Origin: Onthophagus taurus
Lineage: Eukaryota; Arthropoda; Insecta; Coleoptera; Scarabaeidae
Direction of reading: 5' to 3'
Assembly (NCBI RefSeq): GCF_036711975.1
Contig: NC_091970.1
Coordinates: forward strand, 4,719,501-4,783,500
Length of the DNA: 64,000 bases
A model generated the notes under the pieces. That model had not been told where the DNA came from. It was given only the letters and a program-made list of their open reading frames with translations, and did not search any database. Shown here in pieces: positions 12,901 to 24,000 of this stretch (its first letter is position 1; each line of letters starts with the position of its first letter). Position numbers and translations under genes: made by a program.

Positions 12901-15900
12901 AATTTCAAAGCAGGAAGGCGGATTTAATTGTAAAAACAAGCCTTTTCTAACACAATTTTATTGTGTCATCGTTGAAACTTGGAAGAGAAAGTTTTCATCT
13001 AAAACGAATCTTACTCGTGTCTCGTCTTGAGAGATATCTCTTCGTCTCCCTTTTCTCCTGCATCTCTCGCGCATCATAATGTCCTGGAGTGCATCGGCCA
13101 AAAGCCAATAAAACCTGGGTTCGGTCACGTAGGCCACAAAACCCGAGGGTCCCCATCGAAAAACATTTCAACGACGAGATTAGGAGACTCAAAAGAATCT
13201 GTTTTGTAAATTTAAATTAGCATAAAAATAGTCTAATAAATAAGCATATTTTTCTTACAAATTTTTAATTTAAAATAATTATAATTAACTCAAATGCTTG
13301 TTATTTTATTCATTAAAAACCAATTTAAATTGAAAAGAAAAAAGTTAGGTTATGATGTGATTGACAACTTAAAAAAAAATAAATAACCGTCATTCTTTGA
13401 CAACCTCAAAAATAATTTTTAAATTATCACATATATATCAAAAAAAGATTTTAAAACGATTAAGATAAAAAGTAATCTCGTACATTTCCTCCTTTTCATA
13501 TCTCGAGGAAAGATTTCTTCAGGTAAAGAGAAAAAAATCGCATCAGGAAGTGTTCGAGACTCTTTTCAAAGCGTTCTCGTCGCCGTTTTACTTAACCCAA
13601 ACCCCAAAAAAACAATGTAAAAGGTATCTTTCAATTGAAAACGTTGTCTGGAGTCCAACATCCGGAAATAGTTAATCTTTTTCTAAATATTTTTCATCGA
13701 GGACTTCCCCATGTTCTCAAAATTGTGCGCGCGTCTCGTCAAAACAAATTTTAAATTACGGGGAATAAGTTAATTTTCTTATTTCGGTCCCGATTTTATG
13801 GACCTGTTTATTATCGGTTTTCGCTTTGATAAAAACATCGTGTTTCGATACTTCGCTTCCGGGAACGCTCCCGAAAAACTTTACCTGGTGGTGGGGGACT
13901 CCAAGATTACTCCTAAATCCCTATAACTGCTCCCGAAAAACTAGCGCCCGGTCAGTAGCACTCAGTTTATTACCTGATGAGCAAGAACTAAAAAAAAAGT
14001 TTTTTTTGGTTATGTCAATAAAGTAAAATGTGTATCGTGGGGTGTATTGGAAAAAATTGTCGTGTACGATTAAATAAACGAAATTATGGAAGTACCAGAA
14101 GTTTAGATGCTTGCCTTTCCGACGAAGATAATAACAAAAGTATTAAAGATATTTTATCGAAATGGATTTTGAAGGTAATTCATTTTAAATCTTAATTTAT
14201 GACAACTTTAAAAAATAAAAATTACCAACGTGTAATAAAATGTGTCAATAAAAAAATTACTAAATTAATTTATTTAAATTAATCAAGATTATTTATATTA
14301 ATCGAAATTATTTAATTTTAAATGCTTTTTATTTTTGAAATTTGATCCCCTAGAGACATCTGGGGTTTTCCCCCTTTAATATAACACATGTTCTGCACCT
14401 GTTTTTATCAAAGATAGACCCAAAAAAAACTGTTTAAAAGAAATTTGAATAAATTTCTGTTTTTATTATTATTATTATTACATTTTTAATTTATTGAGAC
14501 GAAAGAGAAAGACAAGAGTAAGTAGAAGAAACAAGGTGTGCCTTGTTGCCAGTGAAAGTTGCTTTATTTTAGCCTAAGGCTGGCAAATAATCGTTTCAAA
14601 GAATTACGTTCAATTTCTCCTCTATAAAAAGAAAAATAAATAAATAAAAAATAAATAAATTAATTTAATTTTCGAACGTGTATTCATTTATAATCGTTTT
14701 TTTCGAACGTACCCTCAACAACTATAAGTCACAATAACACACAAAGAATCCTAACCTCAAATTATTTAAAGCCAGTTAAAATCAAAACAATAACAGAAAA
14801 ATAAAGATTAAGAAAATGGGACTCGTTTTGTAATCCTTTTATTCGATTCTTCGTTTAAAAACGAGTTTCGTCCACTGATTACTACAATTATTATTATACC
14901 GTGTGGGCAATTATCTCTTAGAATAATCGACGCCTTCAAAAAGAAAAAATTCACGCAGCATATTTCTTTTTTATTGTTCCGTTGATAAAACGTCGCGACG
15001 ATAACCGGATCCAGTTAATTCTTAAGTTATTGGTCAATAAAACCTCTCAGTTCTAGATATGCAAAGTAAAAACTTTTTTTAATGAAATAAAACATTTTTG
15101 TTTTAGGCCGAAAAACTTGCTGATTATGGGAAATTACTCGGTGGATCCCAACCGTCTTTGGACGGGAGAAGAAAAGACCTCGATAGGATACAGGAATTAT
15201 TTCCGCAAGATTATTTGTCCTTACACACGACGGAAATTAATTCGTGTTCGATGGTGAGTTATTCTAACAATAATTTTTTGAAATAATAATAATAATTTGT
15301 GGTTTTAGAAAACGAAATCGTTCCGAAAAAAATCTTTCGTCGACCTCCAATCATCCGAAAATCTACTTTCAACATCCCCAAGCAATCGAATATTTTTAGT
15401 CGAAGCACCTTGCGCTTTATCTTCACCTCATATGCTAATGGCCGCTAAACCAAGACATTTATTTTTATTTTCCGACTTACTTTTAGTTGCTAAACCACGA
15501 AATGGAGGAACATTTAAATTAAAAGTAAGATTTTAATTAAAAAAAATTAATTTGGTACTAATCAAAGCTAACTTCACCCCTATCATGAATTATTTTATTT
15601 TATAATTTTTTAGGATAGAGTTCGTGTATCCGAATTGTGGTTAGCACCTTATCAAGAATCAGAAACTGGATTTCTTTTGGGTTGGCCAACTCCGGCGAGA
15701 ACATTTTTAATCACATTTTGTACTCAAGCGGCCCGAGATTCATGGTGGAGACAACTCCAACAATCATTATCGGCTCAATTACGATTAGAACCGCAAATGA
15801 CCAACATTAAAGTGGTGTATCGAGATCCATTAAGTGGAACTGAATGCGTTAGTTTCAACTTCGTTAATTTCATAATAAAATAATTAATAATTTTTTGATT

Positions 15901-17245
15901 TTAGTCGAAAACTTTGGGAATAGGCCCTGAAACGAATTCCCATGAAATCGCCCGAATGACTTTGGATGATTCGCGAACGAATTGGGGGTACACTTTGTGG
16001 GCGAGAGATCGAGATAACGCCCCTTGTCCGTTAATCGGAATCGAGCGACCCCATTCGATACAATTAGCAAGGCTACGGCAAAGTATTTGTGCGGAGGAAG
16101 GTTTTGATTTGATGCATTGCAATAATAATCGTATTTTATGCGATATCGTTTTTGAATTAAAACCGAATTGTAAGCCACCAACTCGAAAAACGCCGTTAAA
16201 ATTATTCAAAAAAAATAATTTAAGAATATTCGGGGTTCCTTTAAACAGGATTTGTTCGACGAATGGAGGTTTACCTCCGTTTTTGAACGTCGTTTTAAAG
16301 TGTTTATACCAAAGGGGTTTACATACTCAAGGAATATTTAGAAGATGCGCCTCCGCAAGGGCTTTAAGGGAATTACGAGATAAAATTGATACTCAAAATG
16401 GAAACACATCAATATACGAGGAATTATCGAACACACCAGCTTTATTATTAGCTGCTTTATTGAAAGATTTTTTACGCAGCCTCCCAGAACCTTTATTAAG
16501 TGGAAATGCTCAAGAATGGCTTAATGTAGCAAACACAGGAAGAATGGAAGGATTAAGGAGGCTTTTAAATCATTTACCGAGGGAAAATCACATCCTTTTA
16601 GCCCATATTATTTGCTTATTACATCACATCTCAAAGAAAGCGCGTTATAATTTAATGTCGGCGACTAATTTGGGGGTTTGTGTTGGACCAAGTTTGTTGT
16701 GGGAGCCGAATCAAAACGCACCAATGCGTACATTACCAACTTTAATCGAGTTATTAATTAATCAGTGCCAAATTTTGTTTGGACCATTAGTTACAACCCT
16801 TCTGGGTGGGGAAACAACCACGAATAACAACGATAGTGGGGCCGAAGAAAACGATAGCCTTCATTGCATGTCTTTGGATAGTATCGAGCTGAGTAAAGAT
16901 CAAAAATCTTTGAGTCGTGATTCTGGGTTGACTTTATCCGAGGATGATCGAGACAGCCCAAGTTTAAATTATAATCACGTGACTTTTCATCGATTTGATT
17001 GGACGCGGCAAGCAGCGAGAGTTCGTAGCTTAGATAATACATGGTTGGAAGAGGACGAAGCTTTCGGGGCTTCAAACGAGAGTTTGTGTGGGCCTCCGAT
17101 TCCACCACGGAGACCCCCACCTTTAAGACAATTGCCCCCAGTTCATTTACCACCCATTTATAGACCCCCACCACCACCACCCCCGACATACGCAACCGCA
17201 AGACTTTTATTAGTTACGGATGCCGAAAGTGAAAGTTATGTTTAA
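9934..17245 (+). CDS. ARHGAP20-like Rho GTPase-activating protein (PH, RA, RhoGAP)
   Basis: Exons 9934-10146, 15107-15253, 15309-15524, 15614-15847 and 15905-17245 all join in phase 0 and give 716 residues. The first exon starts after an acceptor at 9884; an in-frame TGA at 9919 fixes ATG 9934 as its start. Family knowledge: RhoGAPs speed GTP hydrolysis on Rho, Rac or Cdc42 at membranes. Visible parts: a basic Arg/Lys-rich N-terminus; a PH-like region over exons 3-4 (RHLFLFSDLLLVAKP, then FLLGWPTPARTFLITF and WWRQLQQ); a Ras-association-like region (TNIKVVYRDP, then WGYTLWARD); and a RhoGAP domain at about 380-570. The domain has the arginine finger in GIFRRCAS (Arg416), LLAALLKDFLRSLPEPLL, and NLMSATNLGVCVGPSLLW. 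The tail is Ser-rich and ends in a polyproline stretch (RPPPPPPPTY) that could bind SH3 domains. The motif set matches ARHGAP20/TAGAP best. An alternative first exon lies at 14028. Confidence 0.9.
12124..12141. repeat. GT microsatellite in RhoGAP intron 1
   Basis: Nine GT units in a row inside the long first intron. Simple sequence repeat. Confidence 0.85.
14028..14174 (+). CDS. Alternative first coding exon of the RhoGAP gene
   Basis: ATG at 14028 opens a 49-codon frame (begins MCIVGCIGKNCRVR, includes STRSLDACLSDED) that ends at a GTAATT donor at 14175 in phase 0. That is the phase needed by the exon at 15107. An in-frame TAA at 14019 and the lack of an in-phase acceptor just upstream argue against an internal exon, so a second promoter near 13.8-14.0 kb is inferred. 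The resulting isoform would differ only in its first ~50-70 residues, which could change membrane targeting. The RSLD segment echoes the RSLGRLDGLKE end of the other first exon. Confidence 0.65.
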
Positions 17246-18232
17246 GGTTAGAATTTAAAAAAAGTGCCATTTTTGTAAATATAAAACTGGTTTTTTGATC
17301 TACTTAAGTTATCAAAATTTGATTTGATTGCCTTATTTATTAGTTTGCATTCAAACTATTTCTGTACAGTATTGTTTTTTTTTGTACAAAAACTATGTAA
17401 GAATTAAAGATTACGGATTTAAGAGTTAGCACTTTTTCATTAAGTAATATCAATTTATTATGCTTTAATAAGCCATATTATTTTGTAAGAAAGGAATTTT
17501 TGTAACTTAAATTAGTACTTTTTGTATTATAATTAATTAAGGAAGAGAGATCGTTACGAGTTATACAAGAATAAATATATATATTTTTTTATATCTACAG
17601 AGTCTAAAAAATGGACTTATTTTCTAATAAAAGATTTTCTATATCAAATTTGTGGTTAATTATTAAAAAATCAATCAATTTAATTTCAAAAATAAATTTT
17701 AAAATTCATGTCAAAAGTGACGGTTAAAGGCACATCTATGATTTAATAGCCGAACCTAACATAACCTCATTTAGGTTAAATAAGAATTAAAATAAATAAG
17801 TTATTTATTATTATCCCTATATATCGCCGCATTTGATTCATAAATGATTCAAATTTCCCTATAAACAGTAAACTAAATTTGTCCTACTACTTTAGTACAA
17901 TCTTTACAATTTAAATCGCAAAACCCTTTCAATTTTCAACTCATCAATTAGGCTCTTAATTTTAATAACAATTAATAAACTGACCAAGTTTTTTTGTAGA
18001 GAAATACCATTAAATCCGTTTATTAATAACAATTAATTTTCAAAATAAACCATAAACACAACCACTTTATTCCACTTCAAATTGACATTTCTACTACATT
18101 TCTACTTACTAACGCACTACCAACCTAAATTCAACACAAATAAAAATAAGTATGATATGACATAACCTCAAACCTTGACTTAACCTCACAAAAAATTACA
18201 ATATATAAAAAATTTTGAAGAAATTGCGGAGA
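17246..18232. other. RhoGAP 3' UTR and TMEM186 upstream region
   Basis: This holds the RhoGAP 3' UTR; several AATAAA-like signals lie between 17560 and 17640. It is followed by AT-rich spacer and the short TMEM186 promoter. Copies of the TAACCTC motif occur at about 17763, 18166 and 18182. No additional gene is visible. Confidence 0.55.
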
Positions 18233-18887
18233 ATGCTACGATTACTAACAAAATTGGATAAAAATATCCGAATTGTAAGCAATTTCAACAATATATCATC
18301 TTTAAAAATTAAAGAATCAAATTCAAATCAACCAGAAATTTCTAATAAGCGGAATAATGAAAATGAAGATTTCACAACGATATATAAATTTCCTCACATA
18401 ACGGCTTTAAGCACATTAAACAAATTAAAAATTTACCATACATTTGTAACAATCTTAGGAATTCCGGGAAGTATTATTTTAAATCAAGCCAATTTAATTC
18501 AAAGCGATGCTATTTATATAACATCAGCCATAGGTGAGTTAATTAAAACTAATTTTACATTTAACTCAAAAATTTATATTTTTAGGTATATCTGGATGTT
18601 TAGTTTTATACAGTTTAAGTTATTTATCAAAAGATTTTATTGGATTTCTTTATGTAAGCAAAGATTTTAACCAAATAAAAGTATCGTCAATTGATTATTG
18701 GGGTAAACGGAAAGATGAAATTGTTGATGCTCAAGATATTGTTCCTTTATCTGATTTAAAATTTTCGGTAACAGATGGGATGTACTTTAGGTTAATGCGT
18801 TATTCAATTCCTAAAAAATATTGGAAAATAAATACCCGATATGGTGTTGTTTTAGATAAAAAAAAATTTGAAAAATTTATTCAATAA
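18233..18887 (+). CDS. Tmem186: Transmembrane protein 186, mitochondrial
   Basis: Exons 18233-18533 and 18586-18887 join in phase 1 across a 52-nt intron to give 200 residues. Family knowledge: TMEM186 is an inner-membrane protein of the complex that assembles the early membrane arm of respiratory complex I. Visible: an Arg/Lys-rich N-terminus suited to mitochondrial import (MLRLLTKLDKNIR); two hydrophobic hairpin segments (FVTILGIPGSIIL and GCLVLYSLSYL); and the diagnostic IGFLYVS, IDYWGKRKD and DIVPLSDL motifs. The first ATG is at 18233, as the upstream TTG is not needed. Its stop codon overlaps AATAAA, and only 2 nt separate it from the stop codon of the convergent TPRKB gene, so the two 3' ends must overlap as antisense RNA. 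Confidence 0.9.
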
Positions 18888-18889
18888 AA

Positions 18890-19402
18890 TTATAACAAAC
18901 AATCTTTAACAGCTATTCGTGTTACAACTGAATCAATTAAATCGACACATTTAAACTCCTCGTCACCTATTTTATAGGCTTTACAAAGTGCTTTTGTATC
19001 ACACAAATCTTGTAATTTAATAACATCAGTTTCATCTCCATCGATTTCTTTAAAAACTTCCTCTGAATTATCAATGTCGTTTGTGATAACTACAACTAAA
19101 AGGTCGGTTTCTTTATCATGGATTCCGAAAGTTTGTAAACTTTGAGTAATATTCTTTGATATTGATAAATTAAAAAGGATTTCACTGTATATTGACTTAG
19201 TTTTTAATTTTTGAGCACAAACAGCTTTATTCGCTGCTACGATTACTTGTAAAGGATCCGTTATTAAACTTGGTTTAATCACGCAACATTTTAATGATGA
19301 TGAAATGATTTTTTGACGAATTTCAGGCACATTTTTAACATTTTGAAAGAGTTTTATTATAACTTTTGAGTTAGACTTGGTATCTAAATCTTGAGAAAAC
19401 AT
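18890..19402 (-). CDS. Tprkb: EKC/KEOPS complex subunit TPRKB (CGI121)
   Basis: A single-exon gene of 170 residues on the minus strand. Family knowledge: TPRKB binds PRPK (Bud32) in the KEOPS complex that makes the universal N6-threonylcarbamoyladenosine at position 37 of ANN-decoding tRNAs. Visible: the early KLFQNVKNVPEIRQKI segment, the IKPSLITDPLQVIVAANKA core characteristic of the CGI121 fold, an FNLSISKNITQSLQTFGI segment, and the TDLLVVVI strand. Length matches animal orthologues. It is convergent with TMEM186 and divergent from COX17, 341 bp away, which may share a promoter region. No signal peptide or membrane segment is seen, consistent with a cytosolic and nuclear protein. Confidence 0.9.
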   Translation of the reverse strand: MFSQDLDTKSNSKVIIKLFQNVKNVPEIRQKIISSSLKCCVIKPSLITDPLQVIVAANKAVCAQKLKTKSIYSEILFNLSISKNITQSLQTFGIHDKETDLLVVVITNDIDNSEEVFKEIDGDETDVIKLQDLCDTKALCKAYKIGDEEFKCVDLIDSVVTRIAVKDCLL

Positions 19403-19743
19403 TTTTTAAGCTGTCAAATTTATAGGTTATGTTCTTTTTGCCGTTTTGTAATTAAATAGAGATGGAAAATGTTTAACATTTGGTTTTATTTTAAAAAATA
19501 TTTATTTTATTGTTTATAACGCAAGAAATTAAATTTTTATTGAGTTAAAAAGGATAAGCTGCATTAAATTTGATTATTTGTGCTTTAAAATTAAAAAAAT
19601 TGTTTTTGATGGATCCATCTCCATATTGATTAAGTCTGTGAATGACATAACTAAAGATATCCCAGTAAATACATTTAAAAATAATTTTGTGTAGGGAATC
19701 ACGAGGATTTAAGTTAAAAAGGATTTTATCGCAAATAATTAAG

Positions 19744-19998
19744 ATGGGTAATGTAGCTGAGAAGGTGGAGGCTGCGAGTACCATACCGCAAGGTCAAGAA
19801 GAACCCAAAAAGTTAAAACCGTGCTGTGCTTGCCCGGAAACTAAACAAGCTAGGGATAAATGGTAAATTTTAATTTGTGTGCTTAAAATGTTTGAAACCA
19901 TTTTCTTTTGTAGCATTATAGAGAATGGGCAAGAAAATTGCACCGATTTAATCAAAGCTCATAAAGATTGTATGCGAAAAATGGGATTTAACATATAA
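19744..19998 (+). CDS. Cox17: Cytochrome c oxidase copper chaperone COX17
   Basis: Exons 19744-19862 and 19914-19998 join in phase 2 through a 51-nt intron to give 67 residues. Family knowledge: COX17 carries Cu(I) in the mitochondrial intermembrane space and hands it to SCO1 and COX11 for cytochrome oxidase. Visible: the copper-binding [10 protein letters not shown] motif with adjacent Cys27-Cys28, then a perfect twin CX9C pair ([11 protein letters not shown] and [11 protein letters not shown]) that forms the disulfide hairpin, and the conserved MRKMGFNI end. The intron falls between the two residues of the KC pair. Nothing is missing. A minus-strand open frame over the same DNA is a shadow. 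Confidence 0.95.
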
Positions 19999-20214
19999 AT
20001 ATTCCTTTAGTTTAGTGTTTACAGCCAAAATGTAGTATTTCTGTATAAATTAATTTATTTTAAATGGCATTATTAAATAGATAAATAAATAAGAAATATT
20101 TTTTGACATTTAATGACATAACCTCAAATTTTGACATGTTATTAAGAATTTGCTTGATTGAGCAAAGTGATTACAATATAGAAATTTAATAAAAACGTTT
20201 ATAATTTAAATAAA

Positions 20215-20541
20215 ATGGAAGTATTTGAGGATAAAAAAAATAATGAAGATTTGGATGTGATACGATCGAATTTGCGGGAAAAATTTTTGAGGTTATTAAC
20301 TCAATTGAATGGTAATATCTTGTTTATAATTAATAATTATAAAAATAATTGTGCTTTTGTTTAAGGAAAAGAATGTCTTGTTAATATGTTCGAAAATACA
20401 AAAGTTTCATGTATAACAAGAGCTTTTGAACCTAACTTGGAAAGAGTTTTAGTTGAAAATTTAAAAACACCTTTACCCAATACTTTAAAATCTGCGATTT
20501 TGCGATGTAACGATATAATTTCGATGGAATATAATTTATAA
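20215..20541 (+). CDS. GEMIN7: Gem-associated protein 7 (SMN complex)
   Basis: Exons 20215-20311 and 20366-20541 join in phase 1 across a 54-nt intron to give 90 residues. Family knowledge: Gemin7 is an Sm-like protein that pairs with Gemin6 in the SMN complex and helps load Sm proteins on snRNA. Visible: LREKFLRLLTQL, matching the helix of Gemin7; an Sm-like core with ITRAFEPNLERVLVENLKTPLP; and the conserved ILRCNDIISMEY end, very close to the family's LLRCSDIISY. The protein is shorter at the N-terminus than in vertebrates, which carry a proline-rich leader. The gene is compact, with polyadenylation signals just after the stop. Confidence 0.85.
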
Positions 20542-20584
20542 TTTAAATAAATAATAAAATTAATATAAAATTAAGTTGGTAGTA

Positions 20585-21031
20585 AATGTCAATGTCAGAA
20601 AATAAGATGGCCGATAGTGATGTTTGGGCTTAATTTATACAATTAATCTTAAATAAAAACTATTCAAGCGGTCTCAAATTCAGGTAAGTTCGTTAATTTG
20701 CATCAAACTCGAGTTCCCAATTGATTTAGGAAGTTGTAAAATAGATTGTTGTGTAGTATTTAACATACACATTGACGCGTCGTTTTTTACCCCACTTTGG
20801 GGTGAATTGGTGTGCCCCATAAATGTGAAATGTGAGAAAGAATTGCCACAAAGCACGGTAAGTTATAATTAGAGTGAGTATCACAAGAATTGTCTGGTTT
20901 TTTGCAATTTTTTTAATAAATAAATAATTTAGGTAAGTTCTGATTAAAATTTATGTTTTTCTCCTTACAGAAACTTAAAAAAGTTAAGTGTTTTTAAGTG
21001 TGCAGTGTGTGTACCATAGTACGGAGTGTTA
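20585..21031 (+). promoter_or_regulatory. Promoter and untranslated leader of the zinc-finger gene
   Basis: Two GTAAGT-type donors (after 20683 and after 20857) face one acceptor before 20971, suggesting alternative non-coding first exons. The leader from 20971 to 21031 precedes ATG 21032. A tiny open frame (ATG at 20587, 15 codons) lies upstream and could be a uORF if transcription starts far enough left. Confidence 0.5.
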
Positions 21032-24000
21032 ATGATGGAACCAGCTGCTCCTGGCACTGAAGACGAAGTGCCCACTTCGGTACCAACTTATAGCAAGAAG
21101 GTAAGAATTTTTAATCGAGTTTTACTCACTTTTTATTCGGTAAATGTAATTAATAAAAATTATGCTTAGAGAAGTTTAAAAATTATAATACGATGATAGG
21201 TAAGTAGTTTTTATTTTTTGTTAAGTTTTTCTTTTAATTCCTTTTGAATTTGTTGGGTTGTTGTAAAAAAGTGAATCATTTGTGATGGAAGTGAACAAAA
21301 AAATAAACGAGGATGATTTAGTTTATCAGTGATTTATGTTTGGAAGAATGTCTTGTGTATTTCCAGATATTCTTTTCTCTGGAATTTATTCCAAAAATGT
21401 AATTTCTAACATTAACGTTTCTTTTTTGATGAAAAAGTTATAAAAACAATAATAAATTCACCCGAGAAGCTTTAAATCTTAATCTGATTTTATTTCTTTA
21501 AAAAAAACATAATCATAACCTCAAAAAATTAATCGAAACTTTTTATTAATTATTGTTTTCTTTAGGCAAGTGAAAACGAACGGGTTCTCTCGTTAAAAGC
21601 AATCTTACCAAATGGAGTCTACGGAAATGTTTTCGAATTATCGTATGTTTGTGGGGCGGAACACTGGTATTGTAATATGTGCGAATGCCCCGTTATGGGG
21701 CGAGTTTATCACCACGAAATTGGTAAAAGGCACACCAGCAACACTCAAAATAGTGCTAAAAGGCTCCGGCATGGTGTTGTTGCCGAACAACCACCAGTAC
21801 TTATCGCCCCCGGAGAGCCTGTACCCCCTGGATTCGAAGGAGACATCCAAAAAGTCGCCCAAATTCAAGATCGTTTAGACAACTACAACGTGAGTCCTTT
21901 AATTGGGCTTGAATATTTGTTGGAAATTCAAGAATACGATCGAGATAAAGAACCAACATATTTGTGTATGTTGTGCGATAAAAGGGGTGATCCGAGAACG
22001 GTTATAGCCCACTTGGTGAGTTATAACCACATATGCCAATATTTACAAAGACATTTTATTAAGTGTTACCAAGCACTTTCGCCGTACATGACAAAACAAT
22101 ACAAACGAAATTGGCAAAACACTGTAAATAAAATAGCCGAAGCTGTGGAGCAACGATACGGAAGATTAAAGCCACATCCAGTTGAAAAGGAAGGATTTGA
22201 AGAGCGAAAAGCTATCTATTGGGAACAAATATTTCAAGGTCCCCATTTTAGCGAAAAACAAGGAGTTACATTCGAAAATTTAATCGTCCGAGATGAAATC
22301 ACCAAAGTTGTTGATGACTCCCAAGTGTTGATTCAAAAACCACAAGAAGAACCAAAAAAGCAATCTTCATATCGGAAACAATCCAATGATTCTAAAAAGC
22401 GTAGCCCATCGCCTCCAATCGTTCAAAAACCTTCCCTAAAAAAGAATAAAAACACCATATCACCCGCAAATCGCGAAAAACGCCGCTCTTTAAGCTCCGT
22501 ATCAAGCATCTCCAGCAGCGATTTAAGCGATTATGAACCATATGAGAAGAAAAGCCGTAATTATCGGTCGAGATCACCATCTCCAGCACCTCGATCAAGG
22601 AATCGAAGCCCTTATAGGCGCGGGAGGTATCAAAGATCACCTTCTCCGAGGAAATATCGCGAAAAAGAGCGGATGTTGCCGTGGCAAAGACCCGATTATA
22701 TCAAATCGAAGTCGGAAGTCGCCATTGAAAGGAATAAGGCTAAAGCCGATAAATTAGACGAGTTTAAAAGACTTGCCGTTGCAATTGAAAATGATTTAGA
22801 GAAGACTTTAAAACATCATGAGAGAAACCCCGAGAAACATCCACAGTATAATGAGGAGTGGAAAATATTTTGGAATAAAAGGTAAAAAAAAGTTAGGTTA
22901 CGTTTATATTAAATCAGCTGATTTATTTATATAATTTATATTATTATATAATTTATATAATTATTATATTTTAATTATAAAAAAAAATTATATTTTTATT
23001 ATAAGGTGGTAATAAAGACGGGTAGGGACGCGAATAATTTTGAGGTTATTTTTTTTTAATTATTAAATTTTAGATATAAAGAGTTACAAAACGAAGGGAA
23101 AGATGCGGCGAATTACGATTTTAAACCTGAATGGATAGTTTTTTGGAATAAAAGAATGACGGAACTCCATTTAAGCGATTTAAAATCGAAAAAAGATGCT
23201 TTACGGAGACGGTAAATAACTTATAAATAATTTATTTAAATTAATTTTAATAATTTGTAGACTTGGTTTACCCGATGAACCCGCCCCGATTTGTTTCCGA
23301 ATAACGGGGAAGAAAAAAATTGGGGTTAAAGATGATCCGCCGTCAAAACCTAGTCCAAAACCCGCCCCGATGGCTTCCGAACCAGATCAGGATCACGAAG
23401 TTATTATAATCGATGATAAAGATGATGACACAAAAAGTTCAAAACGCTCTCATAGCCCTTGGGAGAAAGAAAAAAGTCGGGATCGCGATTTTTATGAGCG
23501 AAGTCGAAGCCGGGAGAAATACGATTATAAAAAAGGTGATTACAAAAGTGATCGCAGATATGATAGGAGGGATCGTAGAGAAAAATCGCGAGATCGAGAT
23601 GTTTATCGATACAAAAAAGAATTATCTTGGGACAGAGAGACGGGAAATTATCGAAATTACCCCGATTCAATTCCAAATTGTTACAAACCTCCGGCTATTA
23701 TGCGAGATGTAACCCGACAACCGGTTTACACCCCACCAAAACAGCATGAACTCGAACCCGAGGAAGATTTAGATAACGGCGAAGTCAACATCGTTGCCGT
23801 ATTAAGATTATTAACAGCTCTAGAAGAAAAGCTTGGTTCTTTAGGCCCAAAAGTAATTGACATGTTAGCCCAAGCTTTAGGAATGGAAAAAAACGAGGCG
23901 AATTCCTCTGAAACCCTCCTTGATAACGATGTGAATTGTGTACTTTTTGAGACGGTTAAAGAGAAATTAAAAGGACAATTATTAGCTGGACTAGTAGATT

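Noticed and set aside
16791-17201. 136-codon minus-strand frame opposite the RhoGAP tail
   Set aside because: Shadow of the polyproline and Ser-rich coding exon on the plus strand.
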